64,000 nt of DNA from an uncultured Flavobacteriales bacterium (GTDB lineage Bacteria; Bacteroidota; Bacteroidia; Flavobacteriales; JBLHRE01), in contig CAKZPI010000011.1 of the NCBI GenBank assembly GCA_937139155.1, forward strand, positions 110,391 to 174,390. Direction: 5' to 3'. Of this stretch, positions 1 to 9,182 are shown piece after piece. Below the pieces are notes generated by a model. That model saw nothing but the letters and a program-made list of their open reading frames with translations, searched no databases and had not been told where the DNA came from. Numbering within the stretch: position 1 is the stretch's first letter; each line of letters starts with the position of its first letter. A program made the position numbers and the translations under genes.

Positions 1-1
1 G

Positions 2-160
2 GAGAACCTGAATGCAAAAGATCGGTTTAATAAGAAGGGTACGGGTTTAGGGCTTTCATATGTTAAGATAATGGCTGAAAAGCTAGGGGGTGAGGTTTCC
101 GTTAAATCAAAACATGGCAAGGGCTCGGTATTTTCCTTGAAGCTGAAAAAGTTCAATTAA
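2..160 (+). CDS. Sensor histidine kinase, C-terminal end (partial)
   Basis: The window opens inside this gene, and 52 residues to a TAA stop are visible. They contain the G2-box motif GTGLGLSYVKIMAEKLGG followed by a short beta-strand tail (GKGSVFSLKLKKFN), which is the end of an HATPase_c ATP-binding domain of a two-component sensor kinase. The kinase autophosphorylates a histidine using ATP. Its sensor part, dimerisation domain and partner regulator lie outside the window, so the signal is unknown. The gene converges on the polyamine operon and is separated from it by a shared hairpin. Confidence 0.85.
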   Translation, partial: ENLNAKDRFNKKGTGLGLSYVKIMAEKLGGEVSVKSKHGKGSVFSLKLKKFN

Positions 161-177
161 TGCTTCTGTCAACTGAA

Positions 178-210
178 AAAGGGCTCGAATCCATAGGATC
201 CGAACCCTTT
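178..210. terminator. Hairpin between convergent genes
   Basis: An inverted repeat (AAAGGGCTCGAATCC, a short ATA loop, GGATCCGAACCCTTT) with two mismatches is flanked by A-rich bases on the left and T-rich bases on the right. It lies between the kinase stop and the end of the deoxyhypusine-synthase-like gene, so it probably terminates both. Confidence 0.6.
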
Positions 211-245
211 ATTTTCACCTTAGTTTTCTTTTGAAGGCCTGTTCT

Positions 246-1211
246 CTATAAATCCAATAAATGCGCGAAAATCAAAGGTGCCACGATGGTTGCATCCGAT
301 TCAATGATGAATTTGGGGGTGTCAATATCCAATTTACCCCAGGTGATTTTCTCATTCGGAACGGCTCCTGAATACGATCCATAACTGGTGGTAGAATCGG
401 AGATTTGGCAGAAATACGACCAGAATGGAATCTCCTCCATTTCCATGTCTTGGTACAACATCGGCACCACACAAATCGGGAAATCTCCGGCAATCCCTCC
501 CCCGATTTGGAAGAAACCAACACCTTTCCCTTCGCTGTTTTTAATGTACCAATCCGCCAAATAGGTCATGTACTCAATGCCAGACTTCACGGTTGAAGGC
601 TGTAGCTCTCCTTTCATGCAGTAGGAGGCGAAAATATTGCCCATGGTAGAGTCTTCCCATCCGGGCACTACAATGGGTAGGTTTTTTTCGGCAGCAGCCA
701 ACATCCACGAATCTTTAGGGTCAATCTCGTAGTATTGTTCTAAATCTCCGGAAAGCAGCATTTTGTACATGTACTCGTGGGGGAAATAGCGCTCGCCATT
801 GGCCTCAGCAGCTTTCCAGATTTTCTCAATATGGCTTTGCAGTCTCCTGAAAGCTTCCTCCTCCGGAATACAGGTATCAGTAACCCGGTTTAAGCCTTTC
901 TCAAGTAAGTCCCATTCCTCTTGTGGGGTGAGGTCTCGGTAATTGGGAACCCGTTTGTAATGGGAATGTGCTACCAAGTTCATGATGTCTTCTTCAAGAT
1001 TGGCACCGGTGCAAGAAATAATGTCAACCTTGTCTTGACGAATCATTTCAGCCAATAATTTCCCCATCTCGGCCGTGCTCATGGCACCAGCTAGGGTAAT
1101 CATCATTTTTCCACCTTCCTTCAGGTGAACCTCATATCCCTTTGCGGCATCTACCAAAGAGGCGGCATTGAAATGAAGGTAGTATTTTTCGATGAATTCT
1201 GTGATTTTCAT
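246..1211 (-). CDS. Deoxyhypusine-synthase-like protein (probable polyamine aminobutyl transferase)
   Basis: This 321-residue protein belongs to the deoxyhypusine synthase (DHS) family. Visible are a CTGAN nucleotide-binding segment, a GGGIAGDF segment and the C-terminal TWGKLD motif, whose Lys293 aligns with the catalytic lysine of eukaryotic DHS (SWGKIR). Eukaryotic DHS transfers an aminobutyl group from spermidine to eIF5A, but bacteria lack that substrate. Bacterial homologues beside polyamine genes are therefore thought to make free polyamines such as homospermidine or spermidine. Here it is the last gene of an operon with arginine decarboxylase and agmatinase (5-base gap from agmatinase), which fits use of putrescine or agmatine. 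The exact product is inferred, not visible. Confidence 0.85.
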   Translation of the reverse strand: MKITEFIEKYYLHFNAASLVDAAKGYEVHLKEGGKMMITLAGAMSTAEMGKLLAEMIRQDKVDIISCTGANLEEDIMNLVAHSHYKRVPNYRDLTPQEEWDLLEKGLNRVTDTCIPEEEAFRRLQSHIEKIWKAAEANGERYFPHEYMYKMLLSGDLEQYYEIDPKDSWMLAAAEKNLPIVVPGWEDSTMGNIFASYCMKGELQPSTVKSGIEYMTYLADWYIKNSEGKGVGFFQIGGGIAGDFPICVVPMLYQDMEMEEIPFWSYFCQISDSTTSYGSYSGAVPNEKITWGKLDIDTPKFIIESDATIVAPLIFAHLLDL

Positions 1212-1216
1212 GATGC

Positions 1217-2098
1217 TTATTTTTTGGGAGTATGAGCCTTTAACTCAAACTTATAGGTCAATAATTTATAATATAGCTTGGCTGCTAGAAAGTCGGGGGC
1301 CCCGTTGTTGGGGTTCGGAGCTAGTTCAACAATGTCAAACCCAATCACGGTTTTCTGCTCAAAAATCATCCTGCAAAAGCGAATAACCGAATACCAATCC
1401 ATGCCACCAGGCTCTGGGGTACCTGTGGAGGGCATTAGGCTTCCGTCAAAAGCATCTAGGTCAATGGTGATGAAAACTGCCGGACCCATTTGGTCGATGG
1501 CCTTTTGCATCCAATCCGTTTTTCCGTGAATGTCTTCTGCGAAATAGACCTTATTCCGGTTCATCGGACCCTCTTCCTCTTTGTCCATGCTCCGAATTCC
1601 CACCTGAATTAAATTGTCCATTTGGCTCGACTCGTAAACGGCACAGGCATGATTGCAGGCTGAGCCTTCGTATTCCTTGCGCAAATCAGCATGGGCATCA
1701 ATCTGAACCACGGTGATGTCACCGAAATGTTCCCGAAAACCTCGGATGGATCCAATGGAAATGGAATGCTCCCCTCCGAAAAGGGTTACAAATTTCTCAT
1801 TGTTCAAATGTTGCATTACCCGTGCCTGAACGGCATCTACCATGGCTTCCGGACTTTCATCTTCCAATACTGGATCGTCTAAATAGACCCCCTGGCGATA
1901 AACTTCAGATTTGGTTTCAATGTCGTAGATTTCCATGTTCCGAGAGGCCTCCAAGAAGGCTTCTGGACCCTTGTCGGCTCCTTTTCCCCAAGTGGAGGTG
2001 CCATCGTAGGGCACGGGAATCAATACAATTTTGGAGTTCTCATAGCCGGCAAATTCATCTGGAATTCCGGCGTAGTTTTCTGGATTTAGTTCCATCAA
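1217..2098 (-). CDS. speB: Agmatinase (ureohydrolase family)
   Basis: This 293-residue Mn-dependent ureohydrolase should cleave agmatine to putrescine and urea in the cytoplasm. The binuclear metal site is complete: GGEHS (108-112), DAHAD (134-138) and the D-x-D-x-x-D set D213/D215/D218 in TIDLDAFD. The length is normal for bacterial agmatinases. The start overlaps the stop of the upstream arginine decarboxylase gene by 4 bases, indicating translational coupling, and agmatine made by that enzyme is the natural substrate. Arginase or another guanidino substrate cannot be excluded from motifs alone, but the neighbours favour agmatine. Confidence 0.93.
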   Translation of the reverse strand: MMELNPENYAGIPDEFAGYENSKIVLIPVPYDGTSTWGKGADKGPEAFLEASRNMEIYDIETKSEVYRQGVYLDDPVLEDESPEAMVDAVQARVMQHLNNEKFVTLFGGEHSISIGSIRGFREHFGDITVVQIDAHADLRKEYEGSACNHACAVYESSQMDNLIQVGIRSMDKEEEGPMNRNKVYFAEDIHGKTDWMQKAIDQMGPAVFITIDLDAFDGSLMPSTGTPEPGGMDWYSVIRFCRMIFEQKTVIGFDIVELAPNPNNGAPDFLAAKLYYKLLTYKFELKAHTPKK

Positions 2099-3486
2099 TA
2101 GCCCAATATTTTAAGCATGGATTTATAACTCTGTTCTTTGGCAAATAGCTTTGTGGTGAAATTCCCTTCTCCGTCTGAATCTACAATCACGTGCTTTGGG
2201 TTCGGAATCAGGCAATGCTGAATCCCTCCAAATCCGCCAACCGATTCCTGATAAGCTCCCGTATGGAAAAAGCCAATGTACTGGTCCTTTTGAGGGTGAA
2301 ATTTCGGAAGGTAAATGGCGTTTCGATGGGCTTCTGAATTGTAGTAATCATCGGAATCACAGGTTAATCCACCTAAGAATACCCGTTCGTACTCTTCGTT
2401 CCAACGGTTGCAGGCCAACATGATGAATTTTTTGTTGATGGCCCAAGAATCAGGAAGGGTAGTCATGAAAGAGGAGTCAATCATATTCCAAAGCTCCCGG
2501 TCGTTCTGCGGCTTTTGATCCAGGACCTTGTAGAAGGTTGCTCCAGATTCTGCCACGGTAAAACCTCCGAATTCAGTGAAAATATGGGGTTCTTTTACCC
2601 CCTTGGCATTGCACATGTCTTTAATCTGATTCACGATTTCCTCGGCCATATACTCGTAATCGTACTCGAAGCCTAAGGAGTTCTTAATGGGGAATCCGCC
2701 GCCGATGTTTAGCGAGTCAAGGGTAGGGCAAGCCTTTTTGAGCTCTATGTATACGTTCACGCATTTGGCCAATTCATTCCAATAATAAGCGGTATCAGAT
2801 ATGCCTGTATTGATGAAGAAATGGAGCATCTTCAGCTCAAACTTAGGGTCTTTGCTTAGCTCATTGTGGTAAAAGGGTACGATGTCTTTATAGCCAATGC
2901 CTAAACGTGAGGTATAGAATTCAAATTTCGGATCCTCTTCCGAAGCGATTCGGATTCCAACCTTGGTTTTGTTCTTAATCCGCATGCTCAGCAGCCCAAC
3001 CTCATTCTTATTGTCGAAAATTGGAATGGTGTTTTTGAAACCGGCATTGATCAATCCTGCGATGTTATCAATGTACTGGTTCCGCTTGAATCCATTGCAA
3101 ACAATGAAGTTTTCTTTCGAAACCAATCCTTGTTCATGCAAGCTTTCAATGATGTTGATGTCGAATGCCGAGGAGGTTTCTAGGTGAATGTTGCTTTTTA
3201 GCGCTTGCTCAATGACAAACGAGAAATGAGAGCTCTTTGTACAATAGCAATAATGGTATTCTCCTTGGTAGTCTGATTTTGCAATGGCAACATTAAACCA
3301 CCTCCGGGCTTTCTCAATTTGTCGGGTGATTTTGGGTAGGTACGTAACCTTTAAGGGTGTGCCATATTGCTTGATGAGCTCCATTACCGGAACGTCATGA
3401 AACATAAGCTCGCCATCAACTACTTCGAATTCTTCCTGAGGCCACTCAAAGGTTTGCTCTATTAGATCAATGTATTTGTTTTTCAT
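2095..3486 (-). CDS. speA: Arginine decarboxylase, fold-III PLP type
   Basis: This 463-residue PLP enzyme of the alanine-racemase-fold decarboxylase group has the PLP lysine in YCYCTKSSHF (Lys84), a GGGFPI phosphate-binding loop and a C-terminal CDSDDYY active-site motif. It is shorter than the roughly 650-residue E. coli SpeA but matches the compact form annotated as arginine decarboxylase in Bacteroidota. It should convert arginine to agmatine, the substrate of the agmatinase encoded next. It is the first gene of the three-gene polyamine operon. A TACATTTG box (the Bacteroidota -7 consensus) lies 20-27 bases upstream on the coding strand (3506-3513), but no good TTG partner is present. Substrate preference (arginine versus another basic amino acid) is inferred from context. 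Confidence 0.88.
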   Translation of the reverse strand: MKNKYIDLIEQTFEWPQEEFEVVDGELMFHDVPVMELIKQYGTPLKVTYLPKITRQIEKARRWFNVAIAKSDYQGEYHYCYCTKSSHFSFVIEQALKSNIHLETSSAFDINIIESLHEQGLVSKENFIVCNGFKRNQYIDNIAGLINAGFKNTIPIFDNKNEVGLLSMRIKNKTKVGIRIASEEDPKFEFYTSRLGIGYKDIVPFYHNELSKDPKFELKMLHFFINTGISDTAYYWNELAKCVNVYIELKKACPTLDSLNIGGGFPIKNSLGFEYDYEYMAEEIVNQIKDMCNAKGVKEPHIFTEFGGFTVAESGATFYKVLDQKPQNDRELWNMIDSSFMTTLPDSWAINKKFIMLACNRWNEEYERVFLGGLTCDSDDYYNSEAHRNAIYLPKFHPQKDQYIGFFHTGAYQESVGGFGGIQHCLIPNPKHVIVDSDGEGNFTTKLFAKEQSYKSMLKILGY

Positions 3487-4301
3487 TGAGTTATTTAATT
3501 TTAAACAAATGTAAGTAAGAAATCGGTTTAGATGAGATCTTGAGAGTTAATTTATTTTGATTAAAATCATAAGTAATAGAAAAGCAGCAACTTGATTATT
3601 GAAGAGGGTGGTTTGATATACAAAGATGCCGAGTTCAGCGAAGTTGAGAAGGTTGCGTGTTTCCTTCGAGATGAGGTTAAGGAGACTGTGTAGTGATTAA
3701 GTTCAAGCGGAAGGGGATTCTATCCTTTGAGATAAAAAACAAGGGTTTGATGTAAATCTGACCAGGTCAATGTGAAGAGATTGGATGGAAGGGAAGAGGA
3801 TTGGAGGTTCAAGTTCAGCGGTTCAGCCTATGTTTAACGGTTCTGACAAAAAATAGCTTTCACATGATTAATGCAAAAGCTATGTTTAAGCTTGAAAAGG
3901 GGTTTAATACCCGCCGTCAATCCAAATCCATCTTTTTGAGTATTTCTTGTGCATAGCCTTTTCGTTTCCTCTAATATACAATAAATCAAGGGGGTATGGA
4001 AGGATTAGGGGAGGGTTGAAAATTGACGCCTTGGTTTTATACTTCCTGAAATCTCTTCTTAGGCTCAGTGAATTAAGAAAAGCCTTTTCGTTTCATCCTA
4101 AAATGGAGATGTGATTTTTAGAAAAAATAGACTTTCCCTCCGCAATACTTAAGGGAAGGATGAGGTTCATTGAGTGTTGGTTTTAGTTAGGACTTGAATA
4201 CGTAAGACTTCTTTTCGGAATTAGCTGAAATCAAGGGGGATAAATGGGTTTTCCAATTATTTGTGTGCAAATTGTGAGGGTCTAACCAATCGATTTGTCT
4301 T
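3487..4301. other. 815-base intergenic region without a recognisable gene
   Basis: This separates the divergent polyamine operon and the PKD protein gene. Near the left end is the CAAATGTA (reverse: TACATTTG) promoter-like box of the decarboxylase gene. A short open stretch around 3605-3693 reads LIYKDAEFSEVEKVACFL but has no start codon or length to support a gene. No tRNA, hairpin terminator or repeat was seen. It may be decayed coding DNA. Confidence 0.5.
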
Positions 4302-7300
4302 ATGCGCTTCTTTAAAATCCTTGTTTTTATTGGTCTTCTGCCCGTTTTTGCCAAGGCCCAAACCTGTCAAGCAAATTTTTCCCATCAAAAAGGGAATTGC
4401 AGCACGGTGTACTTCCAGAACCTAAGTGTGGCTCTTGGAGGTATTTCTTCTTATTTCTGGACTTTCGGTGATGGCGACACCAGTTCCGCCAAAAATCCTA
4501 TCCACCATTATATAATGGATGGCACTTATGCCGTACAATTGATGATTACGGATTCCTCCGGTTGCACAGATTCCCATGTAGATTCGGTTTCCATAAACTG
4601 CGGTCCACCCCCGCCCCCATGTCAAGCTAGTTTCTCATTTTATGATACCGCTTGTGGCGACCTCCATTTTTATTCCAACAACCAAGGGCAAGGTGGATTC
4701 AATTACCAATGGGACTTTGGGGATGGAAATTCAGGAACGGGTTGGCAACCCTGGCATTCGTATCAAAATGATGGAAGTTATGTGGTCTGCATGACCATGT
4801 ATGACAATTCCGGAAACTGTCAAAGCACATATTGCGATACGGTACTTGTAAACTGTCATCAACAAACTTTGTGTAAAGCTGATTTCTATACCCGAGTAGA
4901 CTCTTCTTGTCGAGATATTCAATTCATTCACAGTGCTCAGGTGCCTCCGGGTAGTTTGAATTATTGGTGGGATTTCGGGGATGGAAATAATTCTCAAGCT
5001 GCAAATCCAATTCATCATTATGCAAATGATGGCCTTTACACCCCTTGTTTGACCGTCTGGGATTCTGCGGGTTGCCAAGCCATGTATTGTGATAGTCTTT
5101 GGGTGAATTGTAGCAATCAACCCTCTTGCGACGCGGACTTTTATTGGGCTCCCGACTCAATTTGTGGGGATGTGGTTTTCCAATCGGTGAATCAATACCC
5201 CCATGGCTCCATGAATTATTTCTGGGATTTCGGGGATGGAAATACTTCTACATCCTCTAGCCCTGTACATCATTATGCAAATAGCGGACAGTATAGAGCT
5301 TGCCTTACCATTCAAGACTCTGCAGGCAACTGCCAAGATACCTATTGCGATTATGTTCAAGTGAACTGCAATGGGCAATCCAATTGTCAACCCCACTTTA
5401 ACTCCACTTTTGATTCCTGTCGCACCTATACCTTTTTAGGTCAATACCAAGGGCAAGACAGTGTCATCAACTGGAATTGGGACTTCGGGGATGGAAATAC
5501 CGGTTCTGGACAATTCCCAAGTCATTCCTACGCCCATGATGGCTCGTATTCGGTTTGTTTAACCATTGAAACCTCAGATTCTTGCATAGCAACCATCTGC
5601 CATCCTTTCCAAGTAAACTGTAGTGGTCCGTCTTTCTGTCGGGCTGATTTTCTCTGGTCACCAGACTCCATTTGCGGTGATGTGCACTTTAACCCAGTAG
5701 ATCCTCAACAATCTGGTTTAACCTATTTCTGGGATTTCGGAGATGGAAATTCGACCTTGAGCTATAATCCAAGCCACCATTATTCAAGTCCTGGGGTATA
5801 CAACGCTTGTCTAACCGTGATGGATTCCCTGGGAAACTGCCAAGCGAATTTTTGTGATACCATAGTCATTAATTGCAACGGCGGACCAGGAGGATGCAGG
5901 GCTGATTATTATTGGTACCCAGATTCAACGTGTTCAGATATTCAGTTCGTTCCACAAGCCTCCGGAATGATGTATTACCATTGGGATTTCGGAGATGGAA
6001 TGACTTCATCGGCCCAAAGCCCAATCCACCATTACCCCAACAACGGACTTTATACAGTGTGCTTAAGCGTAATGGACTCATCGGGCATATGCCAGACTAC
6101 TTTCTGCGATTCAGTGTATGTGAACTGCAACCAACAACCCCCATGTCAAGCAGATTTTTATTGGTATCCAGACTCTTCCTGCAACGACATACAATTCGTT
6201 CATTTAGGGCAAAACCCACCTGGGTCTCTAAACTATTTCTGGGATTTCGGTGACGGAAACACCTCAACGGCATCCAACCCGGTTCACACCTATGCCAACG
6301 ATGGAGTTTATCCGGTTTACCTCACTGTTTGGGATTCAACCGGATGTCAAGCCGCCTATGCGGATACAGTAGTGGTGAACTGCAATCAGCAACCCAATTG
6401 CCAGGCCATTTACCAATATTACAACGGCAATTGTCCGACGGTAAACTTCTTTGATGGGTCAAATCCCGGAAACACACAGATTATTAACTGGTTCTGGGAT
6501 TTCGGGGACGGAAGCTTTTCAGGCATTCAAAACCCAACGCATACCTACAACGGCAATGGAATCTATTTGGCCTGCTTAACCATTACTACGGCAGATAGCT
6601 GTACCAGCACCTTTTGTGATACCCTTTCCATCAATTGTGGCGGACCCTCAAATTGCAATGCTGACTTTTATTCCTATCCTGACTCCCTTTGCGGGGAATT
6701 TCAATTTGTGCAATTGGCCCAGCCCCAACCGGGGTACACATATTACTGGAACTTCGGAGACGGGACTTCCGCTACTGGCTATAATCCAAAACACCATTAT
6801 ACCAGCAATGGAAATTATACAGCTTGCTTAACGGTTGTTGATTCTGCCGGGAATTGCCAGGCTAGTTTCTGCGATTCAGTTTCCGTGAATTGTGGTTCAG
6901 GTTCGAACTGTCAGGCCCTGTTTCAGGTGAACGCTAACAATTGTCCTGCCTTCTCATTCTTTGATGCCTCCAACCCTGGAAATGGGCAAATATTAAGCTG
7001 GTACTGGGATTTCGGGGATGGGATGAGTTCTACCAGCCCGAATCCGACCCATACCTACAATTCAAATGGAGTTTACCCGGTATGCCTCAGTGTTTATACT
7101 TCTGACTCATGTGTTTCAACCTACTGTGATACTTTGGTGGTTAATTGTCTAACACAGCCCAGTTGTCAGGCCGTCTATCAATACACACTCGGAAACTGCC
7201 CAACGGTTTCTTTCTTTGATGGCTCCTACTCAAATACAGGTAATATTGTGGGTTGGTATTGGGATTTCGGAGACGGAGGGGCATCAACATCTCAAAACCC

Positions 7301-8174
7301 TAGTCATACCTATACGGCCAATGGAACCTATGCCGTTTGTTTAACCGCCTTTAGTGACGACTCCTGCGTAACTACCTTCTGCGATTCTTTAACGATTAAC
7401 TGCGTAAGTTCTAGTACTTGTCAGTCAGATTTCACCATGAATACATCGAACTGCCCGGCCATAAGCTTTACAGATCAATCAACGGCTGGGGGCAATATTA
7501 TTTCCTGGTATTGGGATTTTGGGGATGGAGCCTATGACTTTAACCAAAACCCCGTACATACCTACAGCTCAAATGGAGTTTATTTGGTCTCTTTGACCGT
7601 TTTCACGGATGACTCTTGTAGTTCTACGGCCTATGACACCTTGTTTGTAACCTGTATAAACCAAGATAGTTGCCAGGCAGATTTTACGCATCAGGCCAAT
7701 GGTTGTGCAGTTTCATTTATTGACATGAGCAGCTCATCCTCTTCTCAAGTTATTGGTTGGGCCTGGGATTTTGGAGATGGAAACTCTTCCACAGCAATGA
7801 ACCCAAGTCATGTTTATGATACCGCAGGGGTATATGTGGTTTGCTTGGGCATTATTACCGCTGATTCCTGCATACAGACGCATTGCGATACCCTCCAGGT
7901 GTCAAATTGCCTTGGCTTGGAAAATCAGGAAGCTTTCTTATTTGAATTCTATCCCAATCCAGCCACGGAGCAACTTAACCTTAAATTCATTCAAGATGAG
8001 CAAGAGTATACCTATGAGATTTTAAACCTCATGGGTGAGAGAATTCATTATGGAAGCCAAAGGGGAGGGCAGATGCTAATTGATTTGGAAGAAATCCCTG
8101 AAGGTACCTATTTACTTCGCGTTCAAACAGGAGGAGAATGGGTTACGAAGAAGTTTATTCGACTTAGGCCCTAA
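4302..8174 (+). CDS. Secreted 14-repeat PKD protein with T9SS sorting domain
   Basis: This 1290-residue surface or secreted protein has a signal peptide (residues 1-19, ending AKAQ). It then has fourteen consecutive PKD-like units of about 85 residues, each with a WDFGDGN-type core and an HxY motif. Each unit carries several cysteines at fixed places (CxADF at the start, a mid-repeat C, CLT, FCD and VNC near the end), which suggests disulfide-stabilised beta-sandwiches. The last 85 residues form a T9SS type A sorting domain (FYPNPATEQLNLKF ... EGTYLLRVQTGGEWVTKKFI), so export uses the Gld/Por system encoded at 24-30 kb. PKD arrays usually serve as stalks or adhesins, but no catalytic domain is visible and the ligand is unknown. 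The gene stands alone and is followed by a strong terminator. Confidence 0.93.
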   Translation: MRFFKILVFIGLLPVFAKAQTCQANFSHQKGNCSTVYFQNLSVALGGISSYFWTFGDGDTSSAKNPIHHYIMDGTYAVQLMITDSSGCTDSHVDSVSINCGPPPPPCQASFSFYDTACGDLHFYSNNQGQGGFNYQWDFGDGNSGTGWQPWHSYQNDGSYVVCMTMYDNSGNCQSTYCDTVLVNCHQQTLCKADFYTRVDSSCRDIQFIHSAQVPPGSLNYWWDFGDGNNSQAANPIHHYANDGLYTPCLTVWDSAGCQAMYCDSLWVNCSNQPSCDADFYWAPDSICGDVVFQSVNQYPHGSMNYFWDFGDGNTSTSSSPVHHYANSGQYRACLTIQDSAGNCQDTYCDYVQVNCNGQSNCQPHFNSTFDSCRTYTFLGQYQGQDSVINWNWDFGDGNTGSGQFPSHSYAHDGSYSVCLTIETSDSCIATICHPFQVNCSGPSFCRADFLWSPDSICGDVHFNPVDPQQSGLTYFWDFGDGNSTLSYNPSHHYSSPGVYNACLTVMDSLGNCQANFCDTIVINCNGGPGGCRADYYWYPDSTCSDIQFVPQASGMMYYHWDFGDGMTSSAQSPIHHYPNNGLYTVCLSVMDSSGICQTTFCDSVYVNCNQQPPCQADFYWYPDSSCNDIQFVHLGQNPPGSLNYFWDFGDGNTSTASNPVHTYANDGVYPVYLTVWDSTGCQAAYADTVVVNCNQQPNCQAIYQYYNGNCPTVNFFDGSNPGNTQIINWFWDFGDGSFSGIQNPTHTYNGNGIYLACLTITTADSCTSTFCDTLSINCGGPSNCNADFYSYPDSLCGEFQFVQLAQPQPGYTYYWNFGDGTSATGYNPKHHYTSNGNYTACLTVVDSAGNCQASFCDSVSVNCGSGSNCQALFQVNANNCPAFSFFDASNPGNGQILSWYWDFGDGMSSTSPNPTHTYNSNGVYPVCLSVYTSDSCVSTYCDTLVVNCLTQPSCQAVYQYTLGNCPTVSFFDGSYSNTGNIVGWYWDFGDGGASTSQNPSHTYTANGTYAVCLTAFSDDSCVTTFCDSLTINCVSSSTCQSDFTMNTSNCPAISFTDQSTAGGNIISWYWDFGDGAYDFNQNPVHTYSSNGVYLVSLTVFTDDSCSSTAYDTLFVTCINQDSCQADFTHQANGCAVSFIDMSSSSSSQVIGWAWDFGDGNSSTAMNPSHVYDTAGVYVVCLGIITADSCIQTHCDTLQVSNCLGLENQEAFLFEFYPNPATEQLNLKFIQDEQEYTYEILNLMGERIHYGSQRGGQMLIDLEEIPEGTYLLRVQTGGEWVTKKFIRLRP

Positions 8175-8209
8175 TTGATTAGGGAATGAGGTTTTGTTAA
8201 TACCTTGTG

Positions 8210-8240
8210 AAAGCCCCGGAGGAGTCTGGGGCTTTTCCTT
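8210..8240 (+). terminator. Rho-independent terminator of the PKD gene
   Basis: AAAGCCCC (8210-8217) pairs perfectly with GGGGCTTT (8228-8235) around a 10-base loop and is followed by a T-rich run, 35 bases after the PKD gene stop. Confidence 0.85.
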
Positions 8241-8282
8241 TTTAAGCAATGGGATTCAATTCCTGTCTGCTCATTTAGTTGC

Positions 8283-8402
8283 CTACATTACGGCGGATGA
8301 GTTAGAAACAAAACTAGGCCCAGGGTGGGCAAAGGTACTGTCAAACCGTTGGGCAAAGACCGAAACCGGCAATGCCAGGAGAAAGGCAATTCGTAATAGC
8401 AT
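8283..8402 (-). pseudogene. Orphan signal-peptide fragment
   Basis: A 39-codon reverse-strand stretch begins MLLRIAFLLALPVSVFAQ, a convincing Bacteroidota Sec signal peptide with Q after the cleavage site, then continues about 20 residues and stops. Nothing downstream continues a mature protein. It is probably the surviving 5' end of a lost secreted-protein gene, in keeping with the other fragments up to 8.9 kb. A genuine small secreted peptide is possible but less likely. Confidence 0.4.
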
Positions 8403-8477
8403 GGCGATAATTTTGTTAAATGTACTCGTATTAAGCCCAATCCATAAATGATAAGCCTCATTTATGATGAAAGGCAT

Positions 8478-8508
8478 AAAAAAAGCCCCTGCTTTCGCAG
8501 AGGCTTTT
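8478..8508 (-). terminator. Terminator hairpin beside the duplicated groL tail
   Basis: AAAAGCC-CTGC, loop TTTC, GCAG-GGCTTTT forms a stem with one internal mismatch and has A/T runs on both sides. It occupies the same position relative to the groL-tail copy (8530-8602) as the functional groL terminator does at 12268, although its stem sequence differs. Confidence 0.65.
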
Positions 8509-8529
8509 CAGTTCTATTGATGGGCTTGA

Positions 8530-8602
8530 TTACATCATGCCGCCCATTCCTGGAGCGCCACCTGGCATAGCTGGCTCATCTTCTTTGATTTTAGCAAGTA
8601 GG
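8530..8602 (-). pseudogene. Duplicated 3' end of groL (fragment)
   Basis: The reverse strand reads [21 protein letters not shown] and a TAA stop, which is the C-terminal tail of the GroEL encoded at 12324-13961 minus one GMG unit (9 bases). DNA identity also covers the downstream flank (CAGTTCTATTGATGGG). No other part of groL is present. The two copies are direct repeats bracketing the two secreted-protein genes at 9183-12253. Confidence 0.85.
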
Positions 8603-8857
8603 CACATGGTATACCAAGGTGGATTACCCCCCAAAGCCCGCGTGGTCACGATTTGCATTACGGCCAATATGTCAAATGGCTTAATTCTGAATGAATTCCA
8701 GCATGGGCGGATTCAACTTTATCCGAATTCGGTAAGTGACTGGTTGAACATTCAATTGGAGAAAGGGGTAATGGAGGGGTCGTTTCGTGTATTGTCCCTT
8801 TCTGGAGAAACCCTGATAAACGGTACCATTGACGAGCCAGCCAGACGCTTGATTTAG
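8600..8857 (+). pseudogene. T9SS sorting-domain fragment
   Basis: This open forward-strand stretch has no start of its own (it continues out of the groL-tail repeat). It contains ARVVTICITANMSNG, typical of the region just before a Bacteroidota sorting domain, then IQLYPNSVSDWLNIQL and FRVLSLSGETL, the core of a type A sorting domain. The last motif (GxYxLR) is missing and the frame ends early in NGTIDEPARRLI, so the end is truncated or frameshifted. This is the remnant of a secreted-protein gene whose body is gone. Confidence 0.65.
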
Positions 8858-9182
8858 AAACCCTTAGCTAAGGTGCTAAGTTAATTCAGTTTGAAACACC
8901 GGTGGCATAGAGACCAAGTAATTCATTCCGATGGCTAAGTACACATTAGAGTTTAACCTAGAATTTAAAAACCGGCTGTACCTTGAAACACAACAGTTTT
9001 TATAGGGTTCCTTGGGTAAAGTGGATTGTACATATGCCTCCCGTAGGTCGAATACGGGTTCCGAGGATTGCTTTAGGTACGAATTTCCGTAAGCTTAAAA
9101 AATCAGCTAGTCAAGTTTATTGATAAATGTTAGGATTTTTTCTGATTTTTTTTTTTTTTGTAAAAACCAAAGCACTTTCCAA
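8858..9182 (+). other. Intergenic leader with a long T tract
   Basis: No gene is recognisable. A small perfect inverted repeat CTTAG...CTAAG lies near 8872. A run of more than ten T residues occurs just before 9160, shortly upstream of the signal-peptide start at 9183. No consensus promoter was found. Confidence 0.4.

Noticed and set aside
4302..8174. PKD array treated as DNA tandem repeats
   Set aside because: The repeats are similar at the protein level but diverged at the DNA level apart from the short WDFGDG core, so they are a domain array and not a nucleotide repeat.
8194..8451. Forward 85-codon frame after the PKD gene
   Set aside because: It begins inside the PKD gene's terminator region and has no recognisable features; the reverse strand carries the signal-peptide fragment instead.
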